Part shown: positions 1 to 6,930 of the stretch, in pieces
How positions within the stretch are numbered: the first letter of the stretch is position 1
Layout: every line of letters starts with the position of its first letter
IMG/VR virus record: IMGVR_UViG_3300006926_000012
Coordinates: 1 to 30,648 of that record
Source of the DNA: a virus
DNA: 30,648 bases
Direction: 5' to 3' (one strand)
The notes under the pieces: model-generated
The model's database searches: none
What the model was told of the DNA's origin: nothing
What the model saw: only the letters and a program-made list of their open reading frames with translations
Program-made: the position numbers and the translations under genes

Positions 1-1452
1 AGCTTGATATTTATCATTTAAAGTAACTCGTATATCTCTATGGTTTTGATTATCTCGATCATAATATTTTGGGTTTCTATCTTTTTTTAAAATATCTTTT
101 ACCTTTAACGTGTCATTAACCTGACAGAAAGTATTTGGGTCACGTTGTGATAGTTTAACTATATATTCTCTATTTCTAATTGAGTTAATGAACTCCAGTA
201 TTTTTCCCTGATCTAAAATTGTCAAAGGTTTTTTTGATACGTGAATATGAATACCAGTATTTGGCATTTTATAACTGCGTAAATAATCTTTTACCTTGTC
301 AAAAAATTTAAAATATAAATCAGTATTTTTTATATAATCAAACGTCATTGGAACAAGGTTAATTTCAAAACCATTATCAATAGAGCCATCACTTTTACAA
401 ATTGCCAAACCTTGTAAAAATTCTTCTTCAATTAATTTATGTATTTTTTGATGTGGACATTTATTTGTATAACCAACCTCTATTTCCAAGCCGAAATATA
501 AATTATCTTTTTCATTCTTTTTTTCGTGTGGTAGCATTTGTTTCGGGAGTTCTTTATGTATTCTAAAATCGTGATATCGTAGTTGGTTATGTGCCGAATC
601 GAGATTAATTTGCGGGTATTTGTTTAAAGTTTTAATATCATAACTAGCAACACAATAATTTAATTCTTTAACATAAACAAAATTAAATTCATTGTTTTGA
701 TCGTCTTCGTCATAATCAATAAAATAAATTTTTCGCTCTCCATACCCTTTAACAAAAAATTTATGAGCATAGCTATTGCTGATAATTTTATAATCATTAA
801 AAAAAATATGATTATTATAAAGTATCTCATTAAAAATTATTCTATTGTTATAAATTTGTAACACGTCATTTTTTCTATGAAATAAACCAGTGATAGAACA
901 AGGTAAAATATTATTTTTTGATACGTTAAATTTTAAATGATTTAAAATACCAGTTATAAATGTATCCGATTTTTTATGGTACAATTCACAATTTTGTATA
1001 TCACTTTGGGTAAATAAAGACGTTAATTGATTTGTAATTACATATCTGTAAATTTTAAAAAAAGAAAGTTTATATATATCTTTTTTATTTTTAGTAAAGC
1101 AAGTTTCTAGTAACGAGTGTTTCAACATATTAATCGGTTTATCAATATTTTTTTCTATATATTCCTCGCAAAAATTATAAATTTTCAAAGCATTTAAATA
1201 GTGATTTAAAATAATTATAATTTCTTTTTTTTCTTCGTAGTATTGCAATTCATTAACTTTTAAAAAATGATGATGAAAAGTTTTAATATCATCAGTTGGA
1301 AATACATCAATAAACTTAAATTTTTTTGAAAGTTGTTTTTTATTTTTCATTAATCTTAATGGTGAAAAAATATAACGTGCCAATTCTTCCGAATTGTATT
1401 TAAAATCTAGTTGTTTTCTAAAAATTCTAATATCGTTAAATGTACTAACCAT
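1..1452 (-). CDS. Putative amidoligase (glutamine-synthetase-like COOH-NH2 ligase), C-terminus cut by window edge
   Basis: The frame stays open from the ATG at 1452-1450 to base 1 (484 codons), so the C-terminus lies outside the window. Residues 1-310 show no domain I recognise and are rich in Lys, Asn, Ile and Phe. From residue 320 the protein has the signature of the amidoligase family (Pfam Amidoligase_2 type): FGLEIEV at 320-326, KSDGS at 353-357, GFEI at 361-364 and TGIHIHVS at about 399-406, matching the family pattern (F/Y)GxE(I/L)E, DGS, GxE(I/L) and GxHVHV. Such enzymes are predicted to use ATP to join a carboxylate to an amine; the metal-binding acids and histidines are present. The start overlaps the end of the upstream amidotransferase gene by 8 bp, so the two are co-translated, and that partner would supply ammonia or a glutamine-derived amine. 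Substrate unknown; a cell-wall, peptide or small-metabolite target is possible. The family call is strong, the role inferred. Confidence 0.82.
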   Translation of the reverse strand, partial: MVSTFNDIRIFRKQLDFKYNSEELARYIFSPLRLMKNKKQLSKKFKFIDVFPTDDIKTFHHHFLKVNELQYYEEKKEIIIILNHYLNALKIYNFCEEYIEKNIDKPINMLKHSLLETCFTKNKKDIYKLSFFKIYRYVITNQLTSLFTQSDIQNCELYHKKSDTFITGILNHLKFNVSKNNILPCSITGLFHRKNDVLQIYNNRIIFNEILYNNHIFFNDYKIISNSYAHKFFVKGYGERKIYFIDYDEDDQNNEFNFVYVKELNYCVASYDIKTLNKYPQINLDSAHNQLRYHDFRIHKELPKQMLPHEKKNEKDNLYFGLEIEVGYTNKCPHQKIHKLIEEEFLQGLAICKSDGSIDNGFEINLVPMTFDYIKNTDLYFKFFDKVKDYLRSYKMPNTGIHIHVSKKPLTILDQGKILEFINSIRNREYIVKLSQRDPNTFCQVNDTLKVKDILKKDRNPKYYDRDNQNHRDIRVTLNDKYQA

Positions 1453-2404
1453 AAGTTTTAACAGTTTTATCGTTAATTAAATCCTCGATATCGTTGTTGG
1501 TTGTTAGTTGGTTGTTATCGTGGAAATATGCTTTTAAAAGTTTTGCGTATAGAACTGGTTTTTTTCCTAATTCTTCCATAATTTGCTGGGTATCTCCATT
1601 TTCTAATATCTCGAGCATCTCCTCGTACTGACTTTGCAATTCTTCTCTTTCAATATTGTATATTTTATCATCTTTATATGACGAGAAACTAGAATTTTTT
1701 TCTGTCGGCTCTGGTGGTAGTAGTGTTTTCTCGTTATCGTTTTGTTGTTTATCTTTTAAAATTTCAGCAATATTTTTTTTGTATTGTACACCATATCCCG
1801 AATTGTAATTATCCCAGTAATCACTATAACTTATAGTTTCACGCAACCCATAATTGTTTGATATCTTTAATTTATTATAATCGTACCATGTACCTAGAAA
1901 TGTAAATTTGTTTTGAAAATTATCCAGCAATAAAATTTTACTTTCACTTTCAACATTAATTATTTTTTCCAATGTTTCTTTAAAATCTTTTCTTTTAATT
2001 AAATTAATATTTTTAGTTAGAATAGGGTTTAAAAATTGTTTAACAAAATAATAAGTATCTGAATATTTTTTATCAATAAATGCACAAGGTAAAGTTGGGC
2101 TATTATGCATCAATGACATTTGATATTTAAACTCTTTATTAAACACATTAAATGGGTGTGAATTGTATCTTGTTTTTTCTCCATTAGTACATAGCCTAAA
2201 ATGTAAGGCAATATTATCAGTTTCATTTTTATGTTTATTGAATAATTTTTTTATTGATTTAAAACCTTTCGGATAAATTCTTTCGGAAATAACTTTTTTA
2301 TTTTTTAAGTACATTAAACCAAAACCATTTTCATTATTTTGATATGCGTTTTTTAAAATCTTTTTTGTTATATCGTTTGGCTTTCCTTGAATAATAATAC
2401 ACAT
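1445..2404 (-). CDS. Class II glutamine amidotransferase (Ntn-hydrolase type)
   Basis: 319 residues. The protein begins Met-Cys (MCIIIQG), giving the Cys nucleophile at position 2 that becomes N-terminal after methionine removal, as in class II (PurF/GlmS-type) glutaminase domains. Further landmarks follow in family order: GFGLMYL at 27-33, LHFRLCTNG at 67-75, HPF at 83-85, LMHN at 98-101 and SDT at 115-117. These correspond to the glutamine-binding Arg, the HPF loop, the oxyanion-hole Asn and the substrate-binding Asp. The C-terminal 190 residues are not recognised and end in a charged, probably helical segment. The residue after the oxyanion Asn is Ser instead of the usual Gly. It should hydrolyse glutamine and deliver ammonia to the amidoligase encoded 8 bp-overlapping downstream. 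It is the first gene of the minus-strand operon, transcribed away from the control region at 2405-2638. No strong ribosome binding site is visible before the ATG. Confidence 0.85.
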   Translation of the reverse strand: MCIIIQGKPNDITKKILKNAYQNNENGFGLMYLKNKKVISERIYPKGFKSIKKLFNKHKNETDNIALHFRLCTNGEKTRYNSHPFNVFNKEFKYQMSLMHNSPTLPCAFIDKKYSDTYYFVKQFLNPILTKNINLIKRKDFKETLEKIINVESESKILLLDNFQNKFTFLGTWYDYNKLKISNNYGLRETISYSDYWDNYNSGYGVQYKKNIAEILKDKQQNDNEKTLLPPEPTEKNSSFSSYKDDKIYNIEREELQSQYEEMLEILENGDTQQIMEELGKKPVLYAKLLKAYFHDNNQLTTNNDIEDLINDKTVKTYG

Positions 2405-2573
2405 AATTTAATTTTTTAATTTCTTGTTTTTATCCATTACGTACTTATATATTAATAATCTAATTTTTAAAGCATTAAATACTGATAAAATAACCCTTGT
2501 AATACATAACGAATAGTCTATAAATAGTGTTGCATTTTTATCACAGGGTAGAACAATATAAGAACATACAAAA

Positions 2574-2590
2574 TACAACCTCTAGTTGTA
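2574..2590. promoter_or_regulatory. Dyad operator O1, TACAAC-N5-GTTGTA
   Basis: A perfect 6+6 inverted repeat with a 5-base spacer, typical in size for a dimeric phage repressor. The CAAC-N5-GTTG core recurs at 2605-2617 and 3110-3122, and a degenerate copy lies at 3223-3237, all in this control region. The protein that binds it is not identified; the winged-helix-like protein at 3242 is one candidate. Confidence 0.5.
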
Positions 2591-2604
2591 CTATCATAAA
2601 GAAT

Positions 2605-2623
2605 CAACCAGTAGTTGTACTGG
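2605..2623. promoter_or_regulatory. Dyad operator O2, CAAC-N5-GTTG with overlapping CCAGTA-gttg-TACTGG dyad
   Basis: The second operator copy is centred 29 bp after O1. The CAAC-cagta-GTTG core is at 2605-2617. A second 6+6 inverted repeat, CCAGTA/TACTGG, occupies 2608-2623 and overlaps it. The site ends 15 bp before the ATG at 2639, so a bound protein could block transcription or translation start of the two small genes. Confidence 0.45.
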
Positions 2624-2638
2624 TAAATATAAAGAATT

Positions 2639-2830
2639 ATGAGCAAAAAAAAGAAAAAAAAACATATAGATAAATTAATTATAAAAGATTTAAAAAATTT
2701 ATTTGCCAAAGATGTATTGGAATTATTGAAATTAAAAAGAATAAAAGAAAGTATTATTATAATGAAAAAATTGAAATTAAAAAAAGAACAAAGACGCAAA
2801 ATATATAACCAATATAAAAAAATTAAATAA
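2639..2830 (+). CDS. Small lysine-rich hypothetical protein (63 aa)
   Basis: Not recognised. The product is extremely basic: a run of six lysines at residues 3-8 and about a third Lys overall, with a Leu/Ile/Lys pattern suggesting amphipathic helices (about 11-28 and 35-60). It could bind nucleic acid. It is preceded by the two dyad operators and followed one base after its stop by the small membrane protein gene at 2832, so the pair may form a mini-operon. The strong A-richness makes a chance reading frame possible, and there is no clear Shine-Dalgarno sequence. Confidence 0.4.
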   Translation: MSKKKKKKHIDKLIIKDLKNLFAKDVLELLKLKRIKESIIIMKKLKLKKEQRRKIYNQYKKIK

Positions 2831-2831
2831 T

Positions 2832-2978
2832 ATGATTTTATTTATTCAAACATTTTTATTGCTAGTTTTTATAGCTAGTCTATTAATATTATTAATTGGT
2901 GTTTTTGGTGATCTCCAATTTGTGATATTCTCGTTATTACTTTTAATAATACCAATGATTTTAAAGCATTTTAAATAA
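2832..2978 (+). CDS. Small membrane protein (48 aa)
   Basis: A 48-residue product starting ATG one base after the preceding stop codon. It is almost wholly hydrophobic: MILFIQTFLLLVFIASLLIL, a Gly/Asp-Leu turn near residues 23-28 (GVFGDLQ), then a second hydrophobic stretch (FVIFSLLLLIIPMIL) and a basic KHFK tail. This is a two-helix hairpin in the inner membrane with the positive tail probably in the cytoplasm. Small membrane proteins of this kind can be superinfection-exclusion factors, holins or antiholins; nothing in the sequence decides. The 3' end of the gene lies within the first copy of the 23-bp direct repeat. Confidence 0.45.
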   Translation: MILFIQTFLLLVFIASLLILLIGVFGDLQFVIFSLLLLIIPMILKHFK

Positions 2979-3043
2979 TTCTTTCATTGCCCACAATTAC
3001 AAATAAATACTTACAAACTTTTTTAAAGCATTTTAAATAATTC
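2959..3043 (+). repeat. Perfect 23-bp direct repeat, 62-bp period
   Basis: The same 23 bases, beginning ttttaaagcatt and ending aataattc, occur at 2959-2981 and 3021-3043. The first copy covers the end of the small membrane protein gene. The first 12 bases recur at 2465-2476 on the other side of the two small genes, and aaataaccctt recurs near 2489 and 3063. The two small genes are therefore flanked by related sequence. Confidence 0.7.
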
Positions 3044-3104
3044 GCAGATTTTCCATGTGTTCAAATAACCCTTAATATATCTATGTTTTTTATACACTTT
3101 TAAA

Positions 3105-3149
3105 TTGAACAACTTATAGTTGAAAAAAAAATTTTTTACATTTTACTAT
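3105..3149 (+). promoter_or_regulatory. Candidate sigma70 promoter with overlapping operator O3
   Basis: TTGAAA at 3120-3125, an 18-base spacer and TACTAT at 3144-3149 form a fair host-type promoter pointing at the regulator-integrase-RNA polymerase genes. The operator CAAC-ttata-GTTG at 3110-3122 overlaps its -35 box, so the operator protein should repress it. The expected start near 3156 would give a leader of about 85 bases. Confidence 0.45.
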
Positions 3150-3158
3150 CATCATAGA

Positions 3159-3210
3159 TCCGATTGCGAACTAGGTTTGAGTTTGACCTACCGATTGCAG
3201 AATAGGTTGA
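3159..3210 (+). repeat. Tandem degenerate repeat with TAGGT/ACCTA boxes
   Basis: CCGATTGC occurs at 3160-3167 and 3191-3198 (31-bp period), each followed by a TAGGTT box (3172, 3203); between them lies an inverted ACCTA (3186-3190). The arrangement TAGGT - ACCTA - TAGGT beside an integrase gene resembles arm-type recombinase or excisionase sites, but operator repeats would look the same. Confidence 0.4.
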
Positions 3211-3237
3211 CTTTCTATCTCATACAACTATAAGTAC
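3207..3237 (+). promoter_or_regulatory. Second candidate promoter with degenerate operator O4
   Basis: TTGACT (3207-3212), a 16-base spacer and TATAAG (3229-3234) match a host promoter well. Transcription would begin almost at the ATG at 3242, giving a leaderless message; no Shine-Dalgarno sequence precedes that ATG, which fits. The -10 box sits inside TACAAC-tataa-GTAC (3223-3237), whose reverse complement shares ACTTATAGTTG with O3. Confidence 0.4.
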
Positions 3238-3241
3238 ACTT

Positions 3242-3592
3242 ATGATCAGAGTGGATAAAAATAAAGTGAAAATCAGAATGGCTAGTACAAGACTAGAGGG
3301 TGTTGTGTTTGGCTTGGATATGATTAAAACCTTTAGGAAAATCAATCCGAACATTGACGCCACAACTGCTGGGGTTTTTTGTTTGCTATGCCTAATTGGT
3401 AAGCTAGGAGTTAAAGATGGTAGCGAGTATTTTGCCGCTAGCTATGAACGGATCGCTGATGCGTTTATGGGTTTAAGTAATGTAAACTTATGCAAAATTA
3501 AAAATAAGAAAGAGGGGTTCTATGGGGAAATAATAGTCTTAACAGATAAAGGAAAAAAAGTTAAAGCTAAATTAACCAAATTATTGAGGTAG
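3242..3592 (+). CDS. Putative winged-helix regulator upstream of integrase
   Basis: 116 residues, family not certain. The middle (about 36-80) looks helical, and the C-terminal IIVLTDKGKKVKAKLTKLL (about 97-115) has the hairpin-plus-helix ending common in MarR-like winged-helix proteins, where LTxKG marks the wing and the last helix. The N-terminus is basic (VDKNKVKIRM). The gene lies 6 bases before the integrase gene and directly after a region full of dyad repeats and promoter candidates, so an early regulator, repressor or excisionase-like directionality factor is the most natural reading. An alternative start is the Met at residue 13. No ribosome binding site precedes the first ATG, whose start may be leaderless. 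Confidence 0.5.
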   Translation: MIRVDKNKVKIRMASTRLEGVVFGLDMIKTFRKINPNIDATTAGVFCLLCLIGKLGVKDGSEYFAASYERIADAFMGLSNVNLCKIKNKKEGFYGEIIVLTDKGKKVKAKLTKLLR

Positions 3593-3598
3593 CACACA

Positions 3599-4438
3599 AT
3601 GTCAAAACATATATCTGTTAAAGAGATAATCCAAAAAGTTAATCAACTAGAGTGGTCACTACAAAAGAGTGGGGAACGTAGTGTTGAAAATGCTGAAATC
3701 TTTTCTCGTTGGTGGAGTAGTCATAAACCAATGAAAGATTTATCAACTGAAATCATTAGAGAGTTTAAATATTATTTAAAAGTAAAACGTAAATATAGTG
3801 GTGGTACAATTAATCGTAAGTTAGCTGCCTTATCAAAATTAATTACTTATGCTAGAGGGTGTAGTGGTTTTACCTTTAAATGGGGTGTACCTCTTATTCA
3901 ATATGAACGAGTAAACAACAAAAGAAAATTCACCTTAACACCAGCAATAGAAAAATTATTAATAAGTAAAACAAATGAATTAGGTCATAAAGAGAAATCT
4001 GACCTTTGGGTTTTTCTTATTGATGTCGGCTGTAGGTTAGGCGAGGCTTTAAGTTTACAGTGGTCAGATGTTAGTGAAGATTTTGTTTTATTTAAAAATA
4101 CGAAAAACGGTAACGACAGGTACGTACCTATTTTTAATAGAGTTAAACAACTTTTGATGACGAGAAAAAAAATCGGTCTTCTTCGTCCATTTCCCTTCAC
4201 AAAATCTTGTGTAGAGTGGACTTGGAGAAAAGTTAGGAAAAATATAGGTATGGATAGCGAGAAAGACTTTGTAATCCATTCGCTTCGGCATACTTGTATT
4301 ACTCGTATGCTACATCATAAGATTGGAATTGAAGTCGTACAGATTGCAGTAGGTCATAACGATATTCGTATGACGCAAGGTTATAACCACCCTACAAAAG
4401 AACAATTATATTCAGCTATTAAACAGAGGATCAACTAA
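3599..4438 (+). CDS. int: Tyrosine recombinase (phage integrase)
   Basis: 279 residues with the full catalytic set of tyrosine recombinases: Arg146 (GCRLGEAL), Lys169 in the beta hairpin (NTKNGNDRYVPI), His227 and Arg230 (HSLRHT), His253 (GHND) and the nucleophile Tyr262 (TQGYNH). Residues about 30-85 form the SAM-like core-binding domain (helical, with NRKLAALSKLITYA). There is no obvious separate arm-binding domain; the protein is shorter than lambda Int (356 aa). It should integrate the phage genome into a host attachment site, often a tRNA gene in related marine podoviruses. I found no tRNA-like attP in the window, but repeats at 3159-3210 might be arm sites. Its TAA is immediately followed by the start codon of the RNA polymerase, so both are expressed together. 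Confidence 0.95.
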   Translation: MSKHISVKEIIQKVNQLEWSLQKSGERSVENAEIFSRWWSSHKPMKDLSTEIIREFKYYLKVKRKYSGGTINRKLAALSKLITYARGCSGFTFKWGVPLIQYERVNNKRKFTLTPAIEKLLISKTNELGHKEKSDLWVFLIDVGCRLGEALSLQWSDVSEDFVLFKNTKNGNDRYVPIFNRVKQLLMTRKKIGLLRPFPFTKSCVEWTWRKVRKNIGMDSEKDFVIHSLRHTCITRMLHHKIGIEVVQIAVGHNDIRMTQGYNHPTKEQLYSAIKQRIN

Positions 4439-6913
4439 TTGGAAAACCTAGAAGAAAAAGAAAAGCGATTATTAGACCTAGAATTAGAACGTGAAGGCGA
4501 AATGATCCGACAGGGTAGAGAAAGATATGACTACCAGCTTAAAAAAAATGTCGAGAAAGGTAGAAATTCCGTCACGCCTCCGTACGTCTACCTACAAAAA
4601 GAATTAATACTACCATTAAGCGAGGCAATCCAACATTTTATTAACGAGAGTTTTAGTGGTATGGCAGGACGGAGTAAAACTTCTGCTGAACCCTTAAGAG
4701 ATTTAGACGATCCCAAAAAGATTGCTTTAATTACCCTTAAAGGAATTATAGATGGCATAGCCTTAAAGAAAACTCTTTTACAAATATCTCTATCTATTGG
4801 GGGTATGCTAGAACTTGAAGAACAGAATGGCATCTTTAAAAAGACTTTACCTTTTCTGCATAGTCGTATTTTAAAGGACTTAATGACGAGAACTAGAAAC
4901 GTAACTCACAGGAAAAAGGTTTTCGCCCATACTTTAAATAAGTATGAAGTTAAACACACAGCTTGGAATGTTTCTAAAATAGCTTTAGTCGGTCAGCAAC
5001 TTATAGATTTAACGATTAGATTTACTGGCTTATGTGTTATTAAAAATTTAAAGAAAGCTAGAAATAAATCTCAAAATTATTTAACATTAAAACCCGAAGT
5101 CGTAAAACGTATTGATGAGGGTAATTTTAAATGTTCAGTATTAACACCCTACCACAAACCAATGATAATCAAACCTCGTGATTGGTCGTCACCTTTTAAT
5201 GGTGGTTACATTAACGAGTATCTTTCTAAATCTCCTCTAATTAAATCCCACAATTATAAATACCTACAAACCCTTAAAGATATTGATCTAAAAGATTTCT
5301 ATGGTGCAGTGAATTACTTACAATCTGTTGAATTTCAAGTAGATAAAAATGTTTTACCCGTGTTTAATGAAATTTGGAAATCAGGAACAACACTTGGGGA
5401 CTTCCCTTCAAGGGATAGCTTTCTCGACAAGAAAGGTAAGCCAACTGGGGTTTATCGTGATCCCAGAGTAGACACTTCCAAAGAGCTGCTGATTAAATTC
5501 AAACGAGATTTAAGTAGAATATACGCTAATGAAATAGCGAGAATTTCTAAAGTTGTAAGTACCAGTACAGCAAAAGATATTGCTAATGAGTATAGTGAAT
5601 TTGATAAGTTTCATTATGTCATTAATGCTGACACAAGGGGACGATTGTATTCTGTGGGAACAACTTACAATTACCAAGCTGATCAGAAAATAAAATCTAT
5701 TTTATGTTTTGCTAATGGCGAGAAGTTAGGAACAACTGGGAAGTATTGGTTGTATATCCACGCGGCTAACACTTGGGGTAATGATAAAATTACTTATGAT
5801 GAAAGGTATGAATTTATTAAATCAATGGAACGAGAAATTGTAGAGTGGGCTAATAATCCTTTAGATAATACTGATTGGGGAAAATGTGATAAGCCAATGG
5901 AATTTTTACAGGCTTGTTTTCATATTAAAGGTGCGTTGGAACAAGGAGAAGATTATGTATGCAACTTACCAGTGAGTATAGATGCTACTTGTTCAGGACT
6001 TCAGATATTATCAATCCTGATGCGAGATCCTGAAACGGCTGCTAAAGTTAATGTGATCCCAAGTGATAAACCTCAAGATATATACACTATTGTAGCGAGA
6101 AAAGTTGAAATTGAGGTTAAAGCTGCCGCTTCGCAGGGAAGTTTAGAGGCAAATCGTTGGTTGCAGTATGGTATTTCTCGTCAAATAGTTAAGAGAAACA
6201 TTATGACTTATGTTTATGGTTTAAAACCCTATGGTGCTAGACAGCAAATATTTGATGAATACAAAAAACAGGTAGAACTAGGACACAAGCCAAAATGTTT
6301 AGAAGATGATGGTTTTAAAGATTGTAGATGGTTAGCTGGTATTGTTTGGAAACATTTAGAAAGTGAAATTCGTTTAGCTAGTGAACTAATGAAGTGGTTT
6401 CAATCGGTAGCTAAATTATTTAGTAAAGTAAATCTTTCTCTACAATGGACAACCCCTATGGGATTTAAAGTATTACAGGATTATAGATATACAGCAAAGT
6501 ATAGAGTTAAAACAGCGATTGCTGGTTCTTTAGTTTACACAACATTAAGACGACAAATGGAACGCAAGGACGCTAGAAAGATGGTTTCTTCAAGTGCACC
6601 CAATATTGTCCACAGTTTTGATGGTGCGATAGCCCAAGCGACAGCTTTATATTGTAAAATGAATGATAATCCACTGCCAAATCTAATGATGATCCACGAT
6701 AGTTTTGCTACAACTCCAAATAGAATTGACGATTTACATAAGGTTATAAGACGAGTAATTGTTGATTTATTCAGTCCAGACCAGCTCAACCTGTTATATA
6801 ATGAATTTCTCGACCAGTTACCTACGAAATATAAGGATAAATTACCCAAGCCACCTGAACGGGGGAATCTTGAGCTTCAGCAGGTAGAAAATAGTAGATA
6901 TTTTTTTAGTTAA
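4439..6913 (+). CDS. T7-like single-subunit DNA-dependent RNA polymerase
   Basis: 824 residues (T7 gp1: 883). Catalytic landmarks align with T7: DTRGRLYSVG at 398-407 (T7 DWRGRVYA), Asp515 in SIDATCSGLQ (T7 Asp537), Lys585 and Tyr593 in RQIVKRNIMTYVYG (T7 Lys631, Tyr639) and His753-Asp754 in MIHDSF (T7 His811, Asp812). SAPNIVHSFDG at 719-729 matches T7 IAPNFVHSQDG. The C-terminus ends RYFFS, an aromatic foot like T7's FAFA. It will transcribe the phage replication and virion genes from phage promoters. The start is TTG at 4439, directly abutting the integrase stop, with GAGGA at 4426-4430 as ribosome binding site inside the integrase gene. The N-terminal domain is shorter than T7's. Confidence 0.97.
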   Translation: MENLEEKEKRLLDLELEREGEMIRQGRERYDYQLKKNVEKGRNSVTPPYVYLQKELILPLSEAIQHFINESFSGMAGRSKTSAEPLRDLDDPKKIALITLKGIIDGIALKKTLLQISLSIGGMLELEEQNGIFKKTLPFLHSRILKDLMTRTRNVTHRKKVFAHTLNKYEVKHTAWNVSKIALVGQQLIDLTIRFTGLCVIKNLKKARNKSQNYLTLKPEVVKRIDEGNFKCSVLTPYHKPMIIKPRDWSSPFNGGYINEYLSKSPLIKSHNYKYLQTLKDIDLKDFYGAVNYLQSVEFQVDKNVLPVFNEIWKSGTTLGDFPSRDSFLDKKGKPTGVYRDPRVDTSKELLIKFKRDLSRIYANEIARISKVVSTSTAKDIANEYSEFDKFHYVINADTRGRLYSVGTTYNYQADQKIKSILCFANGEKLGTTGKYWLYIHAANTWGNDKITYDERYEFIKSMEREIVEWANNPLDNTDWGKCDKPMEFLQACFHIKGALEQGEDYVCNLPVSIDATCSGLQILSILMRDPETAAKVNVIPSDKPQDIYTIVARKVEIEVKAAASQGSLEANRWLQYGISRQIVKRNIMTYVYGLKPYGARQQIFDEYKKQVELGHKPKCLEDDGFKDCRWLAGIVWKHLESEIRLASELMKWFQSVAKLFSKVNLSLQWTTPMGFKVLQDYRYTAKYRVKTAIAGSLVYTTLRRQMERKDARKMVSSSAPNIVHSFDGAIAQATALYCKMNDNPLPNLMMIHDSFATTPNRIDDLHKVIRRVIVDLFSPDQLNLLYNEFLDQLPTKYKDKLPKPPERGNLELQQVENSRYFFS

Positions 6914-6930
6914 ATGTATAGTGTGGATAT

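Larger units (their letters stand above)
2405..2638. promoter_or_regulatory. Divergent intergenic control region
   Basis: 234 bases without a gene lie between the minus-strand amidotransferase and the plus-strand small genes, so promoters in both directions are expected here. The segment contains two dyad operators (listed separately) and a partial copy (ttttaaagcatt, 2465-2476) of the 23-bp repeat found at 2959 and 3021. A weak sigma70-like candidate on the plus strand is TTGCAT (2530-2535), an 18-base gap, then CAATAT (2554-2559), just upstream of the first operator. No clear promoter stands out on the minus strand. Confidence 0.4.

Noticed and set aside
2435-2437. Leader peptide of nine codons before the amidotransferase on the minus strand
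   Set aside because: A short ATG frame ends just before the real start, but it is simple Lys/Asn sequence with no ribosome binding site; chance is as likely.
2518-2799. Minus-strand open frame of 93 codons, Phe/Ile rich
   Set aside because: It is the complement of the lysine-rich gene and A/T runs; composition is low complexity, and it spans the operator region.
2405-3241. tRNA-like attP core for the integrase
   Set aside because: Integrases of this type often target tRNA genes, but I found no T-loop plus acceptor-stem sequence here or elsewhere in the window, so no attachment core is claimed.
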